A DNA stretch of 40,435 nucleotides from Spirochaetales bacterium. GTDB lineage: Bacteria > Spirochaetota > Spirochaetia > Sphaerochaetales > Sphaerochaetaceae. Under the pieces are notes generated by a model, which saw only the letters and a program-made list of their open reading frames with translations, made no database searches and was not told the DNA's origin. The position numbers and the translations under genes are program-made. Positions 1 to 7,182 of the stretch are shown in pieces. Numbering within the stretch: the stretch's first letter is position 1; each line of letters opens with the position of its first letter. The DNA is taken from NCBI GenBank assembly GCA_017470995.1, contig JAFUXI010000068.1, positions 1 through 40,435 of the forward strand. Direction: 5' to 3'.

Positions 1-37
1 CGGGCGTCTCTTTTTCCTTGTTTTGGTCATAAAAGAA

Positions 38-81
38 GGGCTGTAACCCTCAGCCGGCAAAACCGACTTTTGTTACAGCCC
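38..81. terminator. hairpin, probable bidirectional terminator
   Basis: GGGCTGTAAC at 38-47 pairs perfectly with GTTACAGCCC at 72-81, and a second imperfect stem (AGCCGG at 51-56 with CCGACT at 63-68) sits inside. On the plus strand the stem is followed only by CTTGTTT. On the minus strand it is followed by CTTCTTTTA, a better U-run. It probably ends a unit coming from the left edge or one read leftward. Confidence 0.5.
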
Positions 82-97
82 CTTGTTTGCATATAAA
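70..97 (+). promoter_or_regulatory. candidate promoter for the structured region
   Basis: TTGTTA at 70-75 and TATAAA at 92-97 are 16 bases apart. The predicted start is near 103-104, at the foot of the 10-bp stem described in the next entry. The -35 box overlaps the hairpin at 38-81, so this is a suggestion from box matching only. Confidence 0.3.
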
Positions 98-100
98 CGT

Positions 101-392
101 AGGGAATCGAAACGAGCGACGGCATAGCCGGGAAAAAGCTCCGGTGGAGCGTTTTCAGCGAAGGTGGGGTAGCGGAGCGTCGATTCCCTTTTCTGGCACA
201 CTTATAGCGAGTATAGCGAATATAGCTATCACAGCTGATACAACCAGCGGTGCCAGGTCAACGAACAACAGCGAATTGATCTAGATTTGGAAATGGCTGT
301 TGATGGCAGTCCTCGATGTTTCAGCGTTCTTAGCTGTTCTAGATAATCCTGATTTGCCAGCTATCTCCGCTGTCGTAGCTGTCTGTTTTTTT
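101..392 (+). other. gene-free stretch with a structured domain, candidate non-coding RNA
   Basis: No convincing gene lies in 1-438. Positions 101-110 (AGGGAATCGA) pair perfectly with 180-189 (TCGATTCCCT). The enclosed 70 bases are GC-rich and hold two further hairpins, CGGC-ATA-GCCG near 120-130 and GCTCC-GGT-GGAGC near 140-152. From about 195 to 385 the sequence is a run of AGC-containing words (ATAGCGA, ATAGCT, CAGCTG) with no clear reading frame. With a candidate promoter before it and a hairpin plus T-run at the end, it could be a roughly 290-base RNA. A decayed dispersed repeat is the main alternative. It does not match tmRNA, SRP RNA or 6S RNA as I know them. Confidence 0.35.
358..392 (+). 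terminator. candidate intrinsic terminator
   Basis: CAGCTA at 358-363 pairs with TAGCTG at 376-381, followed after four bases by seven T at 386-392. It lies just before the promoter at 404, so it would insulate the tsaD unit from the structured region. Confidence 0.45.
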
Positions 393-403
393 GTTAAGTA
401 CTG

Positions 404-432
404 TTGACTATTTGTGAGTGCGATTGTACTTT
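404..432 (+). promoter_or_regulatory. promoter of the small gene and tsaD, leaderless geometry
   Basis: TTGACT at 404-409 and TACTTT at 427-432 are 17 bases apart. The -10 box ends six bases before the ATG at 439, so the expected transcription start is the A of the start codon. No Shine-Dalgarno sequence precedes that ATG, which agrees with a leaderless message. Confidence 0.55.
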
Positions 433-438
433 TGATAC

Positions 439-702
439 ATGAATAAAATCGTGATTGTTCCAAACAATGATGAACTCATGCCTCAGAAGAAATCCAGGCG
501 CGGTGCAAAGGTCTATGGGATGCCTCTTTCCAAGGAGATAGTATCTTATATAGATGATGCTGCACCTCAGGCCAATCAGCAGAGACTTATTGACATGTTC
601 TTTGCAGGCAAGTTCTCGCCGATTCAGGTCGCCCACGATTACGATGATCTTGATGATGAATTAGAAGACGAGGATGACTTCTTCAAAGACGGAGATATCT
701 GA
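439..702 (+). CDS. small acidic protein of unknown function
   Basis: This encodes 87 residues that I do not recognise. The N-terminal third is basic (KKSRRGAK near residues 17-24). The middle looks helical. The last 20 residues are almost all Asp and Glu, a tail typical of small cytosolic binding proteins. There is no signal peptide and no cysteine. Its stop codon overlaps the tsaD start (TGATG), so the two genes are very probably co-transcribed and translationally coupled. The ATG at 439 lacks a Shine-Dalgarno site but fits the leaderless promoter in front of it; an in-frame ATG at 478 also lacks one. The reading frame is supported by its position between promoter and tsaD, not by homology. 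Confidence 0.7.
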   Translation: MNKIVIVPNNDELMPQKKSRRGAKVYGMPLSKEIVSYIDDAAPQANQQRLIDMFFAGKFSPIQVAHDYDDLDDELEDEDDFFKDGDI

Positions 703-1712
703 TGTACGTCCTTGGCATAGAGACCTCATGCGATGAGTGTTCTGCAGCCATCGTTGAAGATGGCAGAAACATACTTTCCAACGTAATAGCAACTCAGATC
801 GAGCTTCACAGGCCGTTTGACGGAGTAGTTCCCGAACTTGCTTCCAGACTGCATACGGAATGGATATCACAGGTTGTTAATGCCGCAGTCATGCAGGCCG
901 GTATAGACAAATCGCAGATAGGGGCAATTGCCGCCACTGCAAGGCCGGGATTGCTGGGATCGTTATTGGTGGGCTTGAATTTCGCTAAAGGAATGGCTGC
1001 CGTTCTGGATGTGCCTTTTGTGGGAATCGACCATATCAGGGCGCATCTGTATGCACCTCAGATTGAGCATCCTCTGGAGTATCCTTATCTCGGAGTACTT
1101 CTTTCGGGCGGACATACAGTCATCTGCCGCGTTGACAGCTACGACAGCATCGAGGTTCTCGGAACCACCGTGGATGATGCAATCGGAGAGGCTTTCGACA
1201 AGGTTGCCAAGCATTATGGCCTGGGTTATCCGGGTGGAGTCATGATCGACAGGCTGGCGCAGAAGGGTGATCCGTTTGCATTCAAGTTCTCGGGTCCCAA
1301 GATGGACAGCAGCTATCATCCATATGATATTTCATATTCCGGATTGAAGACCGCAGTCATCAATCAGTTGGATATCTTCTCCACGGGAAAACCGGCCACT
1401 CCGGAGAACATCGCCGCAAGCTTCCAGCGCGTTGCAGTCGGCATGCTGATCAAGAGGGTGGAGAAGGCACTGAAGGACACTGGGCTGAAGCGTATTTCGG
1501 CCGGTGGCGGCGTTGCTGCCAATTCGCTTGTCAGAAGCTCACTGAAGGCCTTCGAGCAGAAAGGATACGAAGTCAGCTTCCCGAGTCTGAAGCTTTGCAC
1601 GGACAACGGAGCCATGGTCGCAGGACTGGGCTATAGATATATAGCCGATGGGGTAAGATCGGGCATGGAACTGTCTGCAAGCGCCCGTGTAAGCGCCTTC
1701 AAGAAGAGCTGA
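702..1712 (+). CDS. tsaD: tRNA N6-adenosine threonylcarbamoyltransferase TsaD
   Basis: TsaD transfers the threonylcarbamoyl group to A37 of ANN-decoding tRNAs, forming t6A in the cytoplasm with TsaB and TsaE. The 336-residue protein has full family length. It opens with the ASKHA-fold phosphate loop GIETSCDE, carries the metal-binding His pair in DHIRAHLYA (His111 and His115), and has the late motif CTDNGAMVAG. A GGAG site at 691-694 precedes the ATG, which overlaps the stop of the upstream small gene by one base. TsaB and TsaE are not in the window. A tRNA unit with its own promoter follows. Confidence 0.97.
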   Translation: MYVLGIETSCDECSAAIVEDGRNILSNVIATQIELHRPFDGVVPELASRLHTEWISQVVNAAVMQAGIDKSQIGAIAATARPGLLGSLLVGLNFAKGMAAVLDVPFVGIDHIRAHLYAPQIEHPLEYPYLGVLLSGGHTVICRVDSYDSIEVLGTTVDDAIGEAFDKVAKHYGLGYPGGVMIDRLAQKGDPFAFKFSGPKMDSSYHPYDISYSGLKTAVINQLDIFSTGKPATPENIAASFQRVAVGMLIKRVEKALKDTGLKRISAGGGVAANSLVRSSLKAFEQKGYEVSFPSLKLCTDNGAMVAGLGYRYIADGVRSGMELSASARVSAFKKS

Positions 1713-1731
1713 TTTGTTTTTCTTAAAGCTA

Positions 1732-1758
1732 TTGACAGAACAGAGGGTTTCTTGTAAT
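1732..1758 (+). promoter_or_regulatory. candidate promoter for the tRNA-Gln/tRNA-Glu unit
   Basis: TTGACA at 1732-1737 is a perfect -35 box. TGTAAT at 1753-1758 is the best -10 box, with a rather short 15-base spacer. It lies between the tsaD stop and tRNA-Gln, about 20 bases before the mature 5' end. Confidence 0.5.
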
Positions 1759-1779
1759 CTCCAAATGTTCTTTGTTTTT

Positions 1780-1850
1780 TGGGATGTAGTGTAATGGTAA
1801 CACTGCAGATTCTGGTTCTGCCTTTGGGGGTTCGAATCCCTCCATCCCAG
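1780..1850 (+). tRNA. tRNA-Gln (anticodon CUG)
   Basis: The cloverleaf closes fully: acceptor TGGGATG with CATCCCA, D-stem GTGT with ACAC, anticodon stem GCAGA with TCTGC around loop TTCTGGT, and a T-arm around TTCGAAT. Anticodon CTG reads CAG. The U1-A72 pair is a usual glutaminyl-tRNA feature. CCA is not encoded. Confidence 0.95.
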
Positions 1851-1869
1851 TAGAACCGAAAAACTAGAT

Positions 1870-1941
1870 GGTTCCATCGTCTAGGGGTTAGGACGGGAGA
1901 TTCTCAGTCTCTAAACAGGGGTTCGATTCCCCTTGGAACTA
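1870..1941 (+). tRNA. tRNA-Glu (anticodon CUC)
   Basis: Acceptor GGTTCCA pairs with TGGAACT (ending in a G-U pair). The D-arm is GTC...GAC, the anticodon stem is GGAGA/TCTCT around TTCTCAG, and the T-arm is AGGGG/CCCCT around TTCGATT. Anticodon CTC reads GAG. It follows tRNA-Gln by 19 bases and shares its terminator. Confidence 0.95.
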
Positions 1942-1948
1942 TTCAATG

Positions 1949-1973
1949 GGCTGTCTTAGGACAGCCTTTTTTT
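1949..1973 (+). terminator. intrinsic terminator of the tRNA-Gln/Glu unit
   Basis: GGCTGTC at 1949-1955 and GACAGCC at 1960-1966 form a 7-bp stem with a TTAG loop, followed directly by seven T. Confidence 0.9.
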
Positions 1974-1988
1974 CTATAGGAGTGCGCA

Positions 1989-3623
1989 ATGATCACTGCT
2001 TCTGACATTTCTCTTTCTTTCGGAACCCAGGTGCTGTTCAAACATGTGAACATTAAGTTCACACCGGGCAACTGCTACGGCATCATCGGAGCTAACGGTG
2101 CAGGAAAGTCTACATTCCTCAAGATTCTCTCCGGGGAGATAGAACCTGATACAGGTGAGGTCATCATCACAAGCGGCCAGAGAATGGCTGTTCTCAGGCA
2201 GGATCACTTCGCATTCAACGATTACAGCATTCTCGATACTGTAATTATGGGCTATAAAAAGCTTTACGATGTCAGAAAGGAACGTGATGAAATCTACTCC
2301 AAGGAGGAATTCTCCGAAGAAGACGGAATCAGGGCAGCAGAGCTTGAAGGCGAGTTTGCAGAACTCGGCGGATGGGAAGCAGAGGCAGATGCCGGAGTGC
2401 TCCTTGACGGGCTCGGAATCCCCGTTCCCATGCATGAAAAGCTGATGAAGGACGTCGAGGACAATGTGAAGGTCCGAGTCCTTCTTGCACAGGCTCTTTT
2501 CGGAAACCCTGACATCCTGCTTCTGGACGAGCCGACCAACCACCTGGACCTTGAGTCCATCCACTGGCTTGAGGACTTTTTGAGCACGTTCAACAATACT
2601 GTTATAGTCGTTTCGCACGACAGACACTTTCTGAATACGGTTTGTACTCATATAGCAGATATCGACTTCGGCAAGATTCAGCTCTATGTCGGAAACTACG
2701 ACTTCTGGTACATGTCCAGCCAGCTGATTGCCAAGCAGATGAAGGATGAGAAGAAGAGAAGGGAAGAGAAGATCGCCGAGCTCAAGGAGTTCATCCTCCG
2801 CTTCTCAAGCAATGTCGCCAAGGCACGCCAGGCAACAAGCAGAAAGAAGCTTATCGACAAACTGACAATCGACGATATCCAGCCGTCCAGCAGGCGCTTC
2901 CCGTATGTTGCATTCAAGCCTAACCGTGAGTGCGGAAAAAACATCCTCGAGATTAAGGGAATTACAAAGGTCATCGACGGTCAGAAGGTCCTGGACAACC
3001 TCAATCTCCTTGTTAACAATGGAGATAAGATTGCATTCGTAGGTCCCAACCACTTTGCGAAATCCGTTCTCTTCGAGATCATTACAGGCAACATGCAGCC
3101 GGACAGCGGCGAGTACCTCTGGGGTGTCACGACAAGCCAGGGTTACTTCCCGAAGAACAATGATGCACTGTTCATGGAAGACATGAGCATAACAGACTGG
3201 CTGGGACAGTTCGTGGAGGATGCCGATGAGACATACCTCAGATCATTCCTCGGCAGAATGCTCTTCTCAGGAGATGAGGCACTAAAGAGCTGTAAGGTCC
3301 TTTCCGGAGGAGAGAAAGTCCGCTGTGTTCTGGCCAAGCTCATGCTCGAAGGCGCCAACTGTCTCATCTTCGATGAGCCGACAAGCCATCTTGACCTCGA
3401 GGCAATCCAAAGCCTCAACAACGGCCTTATAGACTTCAACGGTGTGGTGCTTTTCAACTCGCATGACCACCAGTTCGTCGATTCGATTGCAAACAGGATC
3501 ATCGAGTTCACTCCTAAGGGACTTATCGACCGCTACATGAAGTTCGATGACTACATGTCTGATCCTGCAATCAAGGCTCTTAGAATGGAGATGTACGGCT
3601 CCAAGAATGCTGTTGCACTCTGA
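1989..3623 (+). CDS. ABC-F ATPase, YkpA/YbiT type
   Basis: This is a soluble twin-ATPase ABC-F protein (544 residues, no membrane segments), a family that acts on ribosomes. NBD1 has Walker A GANGAGKST (residues 34-42), Walker B with DEPTNHLD, and switch SHDRHF. NBD2 has LSGGE (about 438-442), DEPTSHLD and SHDHQF. Two motifs are degenerate: the NBD1 signature is replaced by MKDVEDNVKV (about 153-162), and the NBD2 P-loop reads GPNHFAKSV (352-360), losing the glycine before the lysine. B. subtilis YkpA, as I recall it, is also degenerate at both places, so this looks like a subfamily trait. The charged inter-domain linker contains RQATSRKK. AGGAG near 1978-1982 fixes the start. It probably heads a unit with coaX. 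Confidence 0.9.
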   Translation: MITASDISLSFGTQVLFKHVNIKFTPGNCYGIIGANGAGKSTFLKILSGEIEPDTGEVIITSGQRMAVLRQDHFAFNDYSILDTVIMGYKKLYDVRKERDEIYSKEEFSEEDGIRAAELEGEFAELGGWEAEADAGVLLDGLGIPVPMHEKLMKDVEDNVKVRVLLAQALFGNPDILLLDEPTNHLDLESIHWLEDFLSTFNNTVIVVSHDRHFLNTVCTHIADIDFGKIQLYVGNYDFWYMSSQLIAKQMKDEKKRREEKIAELKEFILRFSSNVAKARQATSRKKLIDKLTIDDIQPSSRRFPYVAFKPNRECGKNILEIKGITKVIDGQKVLDNLNLLVNNGDKIAFVGPNHFAKSVLFEIITGNMQPDSGEYLWGVTTSQGYFPKNNDALFMEDMSITDWLGQFVEDADETYLRSFLGRMLFSGDEALKSCKVLSGGEKVRCVLAKLMLEGANCLIFDEPTSHLDLEAIQSLNNGLIDFNGVVLFNSHDHQFVDSIANRIIEFTPKGLIDRYMKFDDYMSDPAIKALRMEMYGSKNAVAL

Positions 3624-3631
3624 GGATGAAG

Positions 3632-4375
3632 ATGAACGATCGCATTTTGGGTATAGACATTGGTAACACCAACATTTCCATCTCGATTCATGATGGACAG
3701 TCCTGGTCTGCAGAACAAAGAGTCAAGACAAAGAGCAAGAAGGCCGTACCGGAAGTACGAGCTATCCTGAACGGAATAAAGTGCGACAAAGCCGTTCTCA
3801 GCAGCGTTGTTCCTAATCTGACAGGTTCAATCATAGAAGCAGTCAGAACAGTAGTCGGCTTAGAACCTCTTGAAATCTCCAGGAATATTGAAACGGGACT
3901 CGTAAAGGAATCGATTCCCGAAGAGCTCGGTTCCGATATCCTCTGCAATCTCATCGCTGCCCACAGGATCTACCCGAATGAGTATGTGACCGTTGCAGAT
4001 TTCGGAACTGCTTTCACGACTGAGACGGTATCACCCGAGGGAAAAGTTCTGGGTGTTACGATCGGTCCGGGCATGATGACTTCCGTCAAGGCACTGTTCG
4101 AGAATGCAGCACAGCTTCCGGAAATCAGGCTCGATATTCCGGAAACCGTATTGGGGCGTGATACCGTAGCATCGATACGCGCAGGCGTAATCTACGGCTT
4201 CATAGGCCAGCTCAAGGGCATTGTTGACCAAATCGAGAAGGAAGTAGGACACAAGGTCATTGTCGTTGCCACCGGAGGTTTCTCCCGCTATCTGGAAGGT
4301 GCCATCTACGTCAACAGGGCCGATGTTGGCTTTACGCTTGAAGGTGCAAGAATAGCCTGTCTTTTGAACAGCTGA
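3632..4375 (+). CDS. coaX: type III pantothenate kinase
   Basis: CoaX phosphorylates pantothenate in the first step of coenzyme A synthesis. It is the potassium-dependent, feedback-insensitive type. Motifs seen are GIDIGNTN at the N-terminus, ADFGTAFT in the middle, TIGPGM and a late ATGG, all in family order, in about 247 residues. GAGG at 3622-3625 sits six bases before the ATG at 3632, so I prefer it to the in-frame ATG at 3626, which lies directly against that GAGG. The gene follows the ABC-F stop by a few bases and precedes the M29-like gene by two, which suggests one transcript. Confidence 0.93.
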   Translation: MNDRILGIDIGNTNISISIHDGQSWSAEQRVKTKSKKAVPEVRAILNGIKCDKAVLSSVVPNLTGSIIEAVRTVVGLEPLEISRNIETGLVKESIPEELGSDILCNLIAAHRIYPNEYVTVADFGTAFTTETVSPEGKVLGVTIGPGMMTSVKALFENAAQLPEIRLDIPETVLGRDTVASIRAGVIYGFIGQLKGIVDQIEKEVGHKVIVVATGGFSRYLEGAIYVNRADVGFTLEGARIACLLNS

Positions 4376-4377
4376 TT

Positions 4378-5421
4378 ATGGACAGATACGAAAACTACGC
4401 AAACACGATAGTAAAGGATCTTCTCTCATTGAGAGTCGGTGATGCCCTTTCCATCAATACGGATGAAAGGGATGTCGATTTTGCAAAAACAATTGCCAGA
4501 ATTGCACTTGCAGTGACTGATGTCACAGTCAAGATTGTTGTGATAGAGAAGGGAAAACCGCTTCAGGTTCTTGAGTTCGATCCGCAGCCTCCTGCACATC
4601 TTCCTACCGGATATGCCATGCTCAGGCTCTCACATAAGGGAAAACGTAATCTTGAAGGGAAAATCCTCGATATCGTTGTCGAACCCACGGACATGGGAGC
4701 AATCCAGAAGCTCGGGCATCTTGCTGAACCTGTGGTGCTAGGTCGCAGGATTGCCGTTCCATGGTGCGTCGTGGATGTCTTCGACGAGGATGATCTTGAG
4801 GCCTGGCAGGCTCTGGAGCGCAAGATCAGCTACAATATCTCAAATCTGGGACTTGTTTCCGAATACAGGATGCAGCGTCTCAATGAAAGCGAAATCGTCA
4901 GAATGAGAATTGCAGGTGAGGGAACCGACTTCACTTTCGATGTTCCGGAAGAGACTCTGTTCTACGGCGGAAACCAAGAGCTTGCATCCGGAAGACAGTT
5001 TCTGAGCAGCATGGATTTCGACAGGCTCAGCTTCCTTGCAGACAGAAAGTCTGCAGGCGGTTTCTTCACAGCAGATGTTGTAGTGCTGGGCAAGCGGCAG
5101 AAAGTGCGTTTTGAATTCGAGGACGGCTATCTCGTATCCCATAGTCCGAGTCCTGAGCTCGACAGGCTTCTTTCTTTCGACGAGAACCTGAAGAGAGTAG
5201 GTTTCATCTCGCTTATGGATAATGAGATAATCGTAAATCTCGGTGGAGCCGTAACGGATGCGCTGCGTGTTCTTCCTCCGAATGAAGAGGAACTGCCGGA
5301 GTTCTTCAATACAAGTCTGTATACTCTCAGGTGCGTTCTTCCGTCCGATTGTGATGTCGAGGCGACCGATATCAGGGGTATCGGCCTTAATCTGATGACG
5401 GACGGCCTTTTCACGGAATGA
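4378..5421 (+). CDS. M29 aminopeptidase-like protein, probably without catalytic activity
   Basis: The 347-residue protein resembles M29 aminopeptidases (AmpS/AmpT type) at its N-terminus ([16 protein letters not shown]) and in the block where family members have a GGEVFTAP-like motif. Here that reads SAGGFFTAD, and the later conserved GE has become VGFISLM. I find no counterpart of the C-terminal His and Asp metal-ligand motifs. The protein is also shorter than the roughly 400-residue enzymes. The likely picture is a folded relative that has lost its two-metal site. There is no signal peptide. The start follows the coaX stop by two bases with no clear Shine-Dalgarno site, so it is probably translationally coupled. 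Function unknown. Confidence 0.65.
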   Translation: MDRYENYANTIVKDLLSLRVGDALSINTDERDVDFAKTIARIALAVTDVTVKIVVIEKGKPLQVLEFDPQPPAHLPTGYAMLRLSHKGKRNLEGKILDIVVEPTDMGAIQKLGHLAEPVVLGRRIAVPWCVVDVFDEDDLEAWQALERKISYNISNLGLVSEYRMQRLNESEIVRMRIAGEGTDFTFDVPEETLFYGGNQELASGRQFLSSMDFDRLSFLADRKSAGGFFTADVVVLGKRQKVRFEFEDGYLVSHSPSPELDRLLSFDENLKRVGFISLMDNEIIVNLGGAVTDALRVLPPNEEELPEFFNTSLYTLRCVLPSDCDVEATDIRGIGLNLMTDGLFTE

Positions 5422-5424
5422 AAT

Positions 5425-5472
5425 ATTACGTGAAATAATTGCAAATTGGTGTGGACAAAGTCCTCACGTAAT
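5425..5472 (+). promoter_or_regulatory. rpsU leader with two competing hairpins
   Basis: ATTACGTGA at 5425-5433 is a perfect inverted match of TCACGTAAT at 5464-5472. Part of the second arm (5464-5467) is also needed for a local hairpin, GTGTGGAC at 5449-5456 with GTCCTCAC at 5460-5467 around an AAA loop. The two cannot form together. This is the layout expected of an autoregulated ribosomal-protein leader, but it matches no leader motif I know. Confidence 0.35.
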
Positions 5473-5521
5473 GATAGATTGCAAAGGATTCTTGAGCCGA
5501 GGGGCAGAGGGGGTGAGTTAT

Positions 5522-5731
5522 ATGGCATACGTGAAAGTCGATGAGACTGAACCACTTGAGAAAGCTATCAAGCGTTTCAAGAGAATGGTTGAGAAGGAAG
5601 GCGTGATCCGCGAGTTCAAGATGCGCGAGTACTTCGAGAAGCCCTCCGCAATTGAGCACAGAAAGAAGAAGGCACTTGCCCGCAAGCAGATGCTGAAAGT
5701 CAAGAAAATGCGCAATTCCAAGGCTTACTGA
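5522..5731 (+). CDS. rpsU: small ribosomal subunit protein bS21
   Basis: This is the 30S subunit protein placed near the 3' end of 16S rRNA and the anti-Shine-Dalgarno region. The 69 residues begin [19 protein letters not shown] and end in the usual Lys/Arg-rich helix ([10 protein letters not shown]). An upstream in-frame ATG at 5471 would add 17 unrelated residues. The GAGGGGGTGAG run just before 5522 shows that 5522 is the real start. A strong terminator follows at 5761. Confidence 0.96.
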   Translation: MAYVKVDETEPLEKAIKRFKRMVEKEGVIREFKMREYFEKPSAIEHRKKKALARKQMLKVKKMRNSKAY

Positions 5732-5760
5732 TAGCTCAACCAGTGCCGTATTGCACACAG

Positions 5761-5786
5761 GGACATCCGAAAGGGTGTCCTTTTTT
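5761..5786 (+). terminator. intrinsic terminator after rpsU
   Basis: GGACATCC at 5761-5768 and GGGTGTCC at 5773-5780 form an 8-bp stem capped by a GAAA tetraloop, followed by six T. Confidence 0.92.
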
Positions 5787-5826
5787 GTTACATTAAAGAA
5801 AATATTTTTCATCTTTTTTTAGATTC

Positions 5827-5844
5827 TTTGAAAAATTTTTCAAA
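5827..5844. repeat. 18-bp perfect palindrome, candidate operator
   Basis: TTTGAAAAATTTTTCAAA is perfectly self-complementary and ends five bases before the -35 box of the exported-protein cassette. A looser GAAAA/TTTTTC palindrome lies just upstream at about 5797-5810. The surroundings are AT-rich, so some chance palindromy is expected. Confidence 0.4.
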
Positions 5845-5849
5845 TTAAG

Positions 5850-5879
5850 TTGACAGCTAAACTAAACAATTAGTAATAT
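5850..5879 (+). promoter_or_regulatory. promoter of the exported-protein cassette
   Basis: TTGACA at 5850-5855 and TAATAT at 5874-5879 are 18 bases apart. AACTAAA at 5860-5866 and TTTAGTT at 5879-5885 form a 7-bp inverted repeat across the -10 region, a possible second operator. The predicted start near 5886 leaves a short leader. Confidence 0.55.
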
Positions 5880-5896
5880 TTAGTTGAGGTTAGTAA

Positions 5897-6451
5897 ATGA
5901 AGAGGTACAGAATCAGTTATTTAGCTATTTTGATTATTCTCTTTTTATCTATCTTCTCTGCCTTTGCAGAAACAGGTGTTGTGGAATTCAAGTATTTCTT
6001 CATGCGATCTGTTCAACAGTCTATCAACGACATCTATTTTACGGATAGCAAAAATACAAGAATTACCGGATATCAGATTGATCTTACCAAAGGTCTCTCA
6101 ACTCCTCAGGTCAAAGCTGCAGTTTACACGAACAGATCGACAGGAATTTATACTATCAGTCTTACTTTTACCCCGCTTAAAGTTCTGGATAATGAAATGC
6201 CTGATTTCTGGGGCAAATATAAAACGACTGTTTATAGATATGTCAATGATGATCTTTCTGCTATTGAAACTATTGATGTGAATGTTGAGTCCCTTGATGG
6301 CAAATCTGTTTCGTTTACCGGCGACAATTCTCCCAGTGCCGATGATAACGTTACATTCTACTATCCCATTTCTTTTGATTTTGCAGATTATATTGATGAT
6401 TATCCTGCAAAGAAGCTTACCGGGACCATTAGAGTTGAGGTGGCAACATGA
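5897..6451 (+). CDS. exported protein of unknown function, cassette gene 1
   Basis: This encodes 184 residues with a clear signal peptide (KRYR, then a hydrophobic run, cleavage probably after AFA near residue 25). The mature part alternates hydrophobic and polar residues in strand-like blocks (YTISLTFTPL, VTFYYPISF) and ends with a predicted strand, TGTIRVEVAT, at the extreme C-terminus. It has no cysteine after the signal, no transmembrane anchor and no lipobox. GAGG at 5886-5889 fixes the start. Its last bases overlap cassette gene 2 (ATGA). Lysine codons are mainly AAA and the gene is visibly more AT-rich than its neighbours. I do not recognise the family; a small beta-sandwich surface or periplasmic subunit is an inference. 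Confidence 0.75.
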   Translation: MKRYRISYLAILIILFLSIFSAFAETGVVEFKYFFMRSVQQSINDIYFTDSKNTRITGYQIDLTKGLSTPQVKAAVYTNRSTGIYTISLTFTPLKVLDNEMPDFWGKYKTTVYRYVNDDLSAIETIDVNVESLDGKSVSFTGDNSPSADDNVTFYYPISFDFADYIDDYPAKKLTGTIRVEVAT

Positions 6452-7170
6452 GAAAACTGATAACCTTCATTTTCTTATGTCTTATCCTGCTGTTTCCTGT
6501 CTTCTGTGTTGATGAAGAAAACAACAGAGCTACCACGACTCTTGATTTTTCTGCATATAAGAATCCACCGTTACCAGAACTTGGTTATGAAATCAGGATA
6601 GCGAATTTCGATGATTCGGATATCTCAGGAACTTCTTCAACCTATACTGTAACCCATAAAAACCAGACGACACAAAATGCTCTTATAATCGAGGTAAAAA
6701 CCAATTCGAGAAAAAACATTACTATCGACCTCTATTTCTATCCGTTTGTTAATGAGTATGATCCTTATGATATCTTTTCAGTAACTTATACAACAAACAC
6801 ATCAATGATGAATGCCACAACCGTTGAAGGTTGTTCTTATAATACGAATACATACGCTTACTCTACAAAATGGGCATTCGGAGGTGCTTTCAGTACAAGC
6901 AATGATACAACTACGATTACATCAGTAAGCGGATCCGGAGCACATGGAACTTTAACAAGCAAGATTACTGCTTCGAAACTCACAAACGGTTCCTATGTGT
7001 CTCAGAATAATATTCCAAAAATCAATGGTAGCGAAACGCTACCCGGAATCGGAGAAAACAAGGTAACCAATTACATAGTATTCAATATGAAGCCGAATTT
7101 CGGCAGCAAAACACCGCAAGCGAACATGAGATACTTCTCCAGAGTCAGACTGGTGATTTCTTCGGTATAA
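6448..7170 (+). CDS. exported protein of unknown function, cassette gene 2
   Basis: This encodes 240 residues with an N-terminal signal (MRKLITFIFLC...). The Cys in PVFC is not a convincing lipobox because the preceding residue is Phe, so peptidase I processing is more likely. The mature protein is rich in Thr, Ser and Asn. It shares a local pattern with gene 1 (KTNSRKNITIDLYFYPFVN here, TNRSTGIYTISLTFTPLKV there), suggesting the two are distant paralogues. It also ends in a strand (VRLVISSV). The start overlaps the stop of gene 1 by four bases, with GAGGTGG seven bases upstream. No known domain is recognised. Confidence 0.75.
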   Translation: MRKLITFIFLCLILLFPVFCVDEENNRATTTLDFSAYKNPPLPELGYEIRIANFDDSDISGTSSTYTVTHKNQTTQNALIIEVKTNSRKNITIDLYFYPFVNEYDPYDIFSVTYTTNTSMMNATTVEGCSYNTNTYAYSTKWAFGGAFSTSNDTTTITSVSGSGAHGTLTSKITASKLTNGSYVSQNNIPKINGSETLPGIGENKVTNYIVFNMKPNFGSKTPQANMRYFSRVRLVISSV

Positions 7171-7182
7171 GGAGGGAAGGAA

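Noticed and set aside
87..284. 65-codon open frame in the leader region
   Set aside because: It runs through the GC-rich hairpins and the AGC-word repeats, has no Shine-Dalgarno site, and looks like translated structure and not a protein.
101..392. tmRNA, SRP RNA or 6S RNA
   Set aside because: No tRNA-like ends with a tag frame, no SRP domain IV loop, and no central open bubble of the 6S type.
281..463. 60-codon minus-strand frame with Thr/Ala-rich repeats
   Set aside because: It crosses a probable terminator and promoter; the repetition comes from the AGC words in the DNA.
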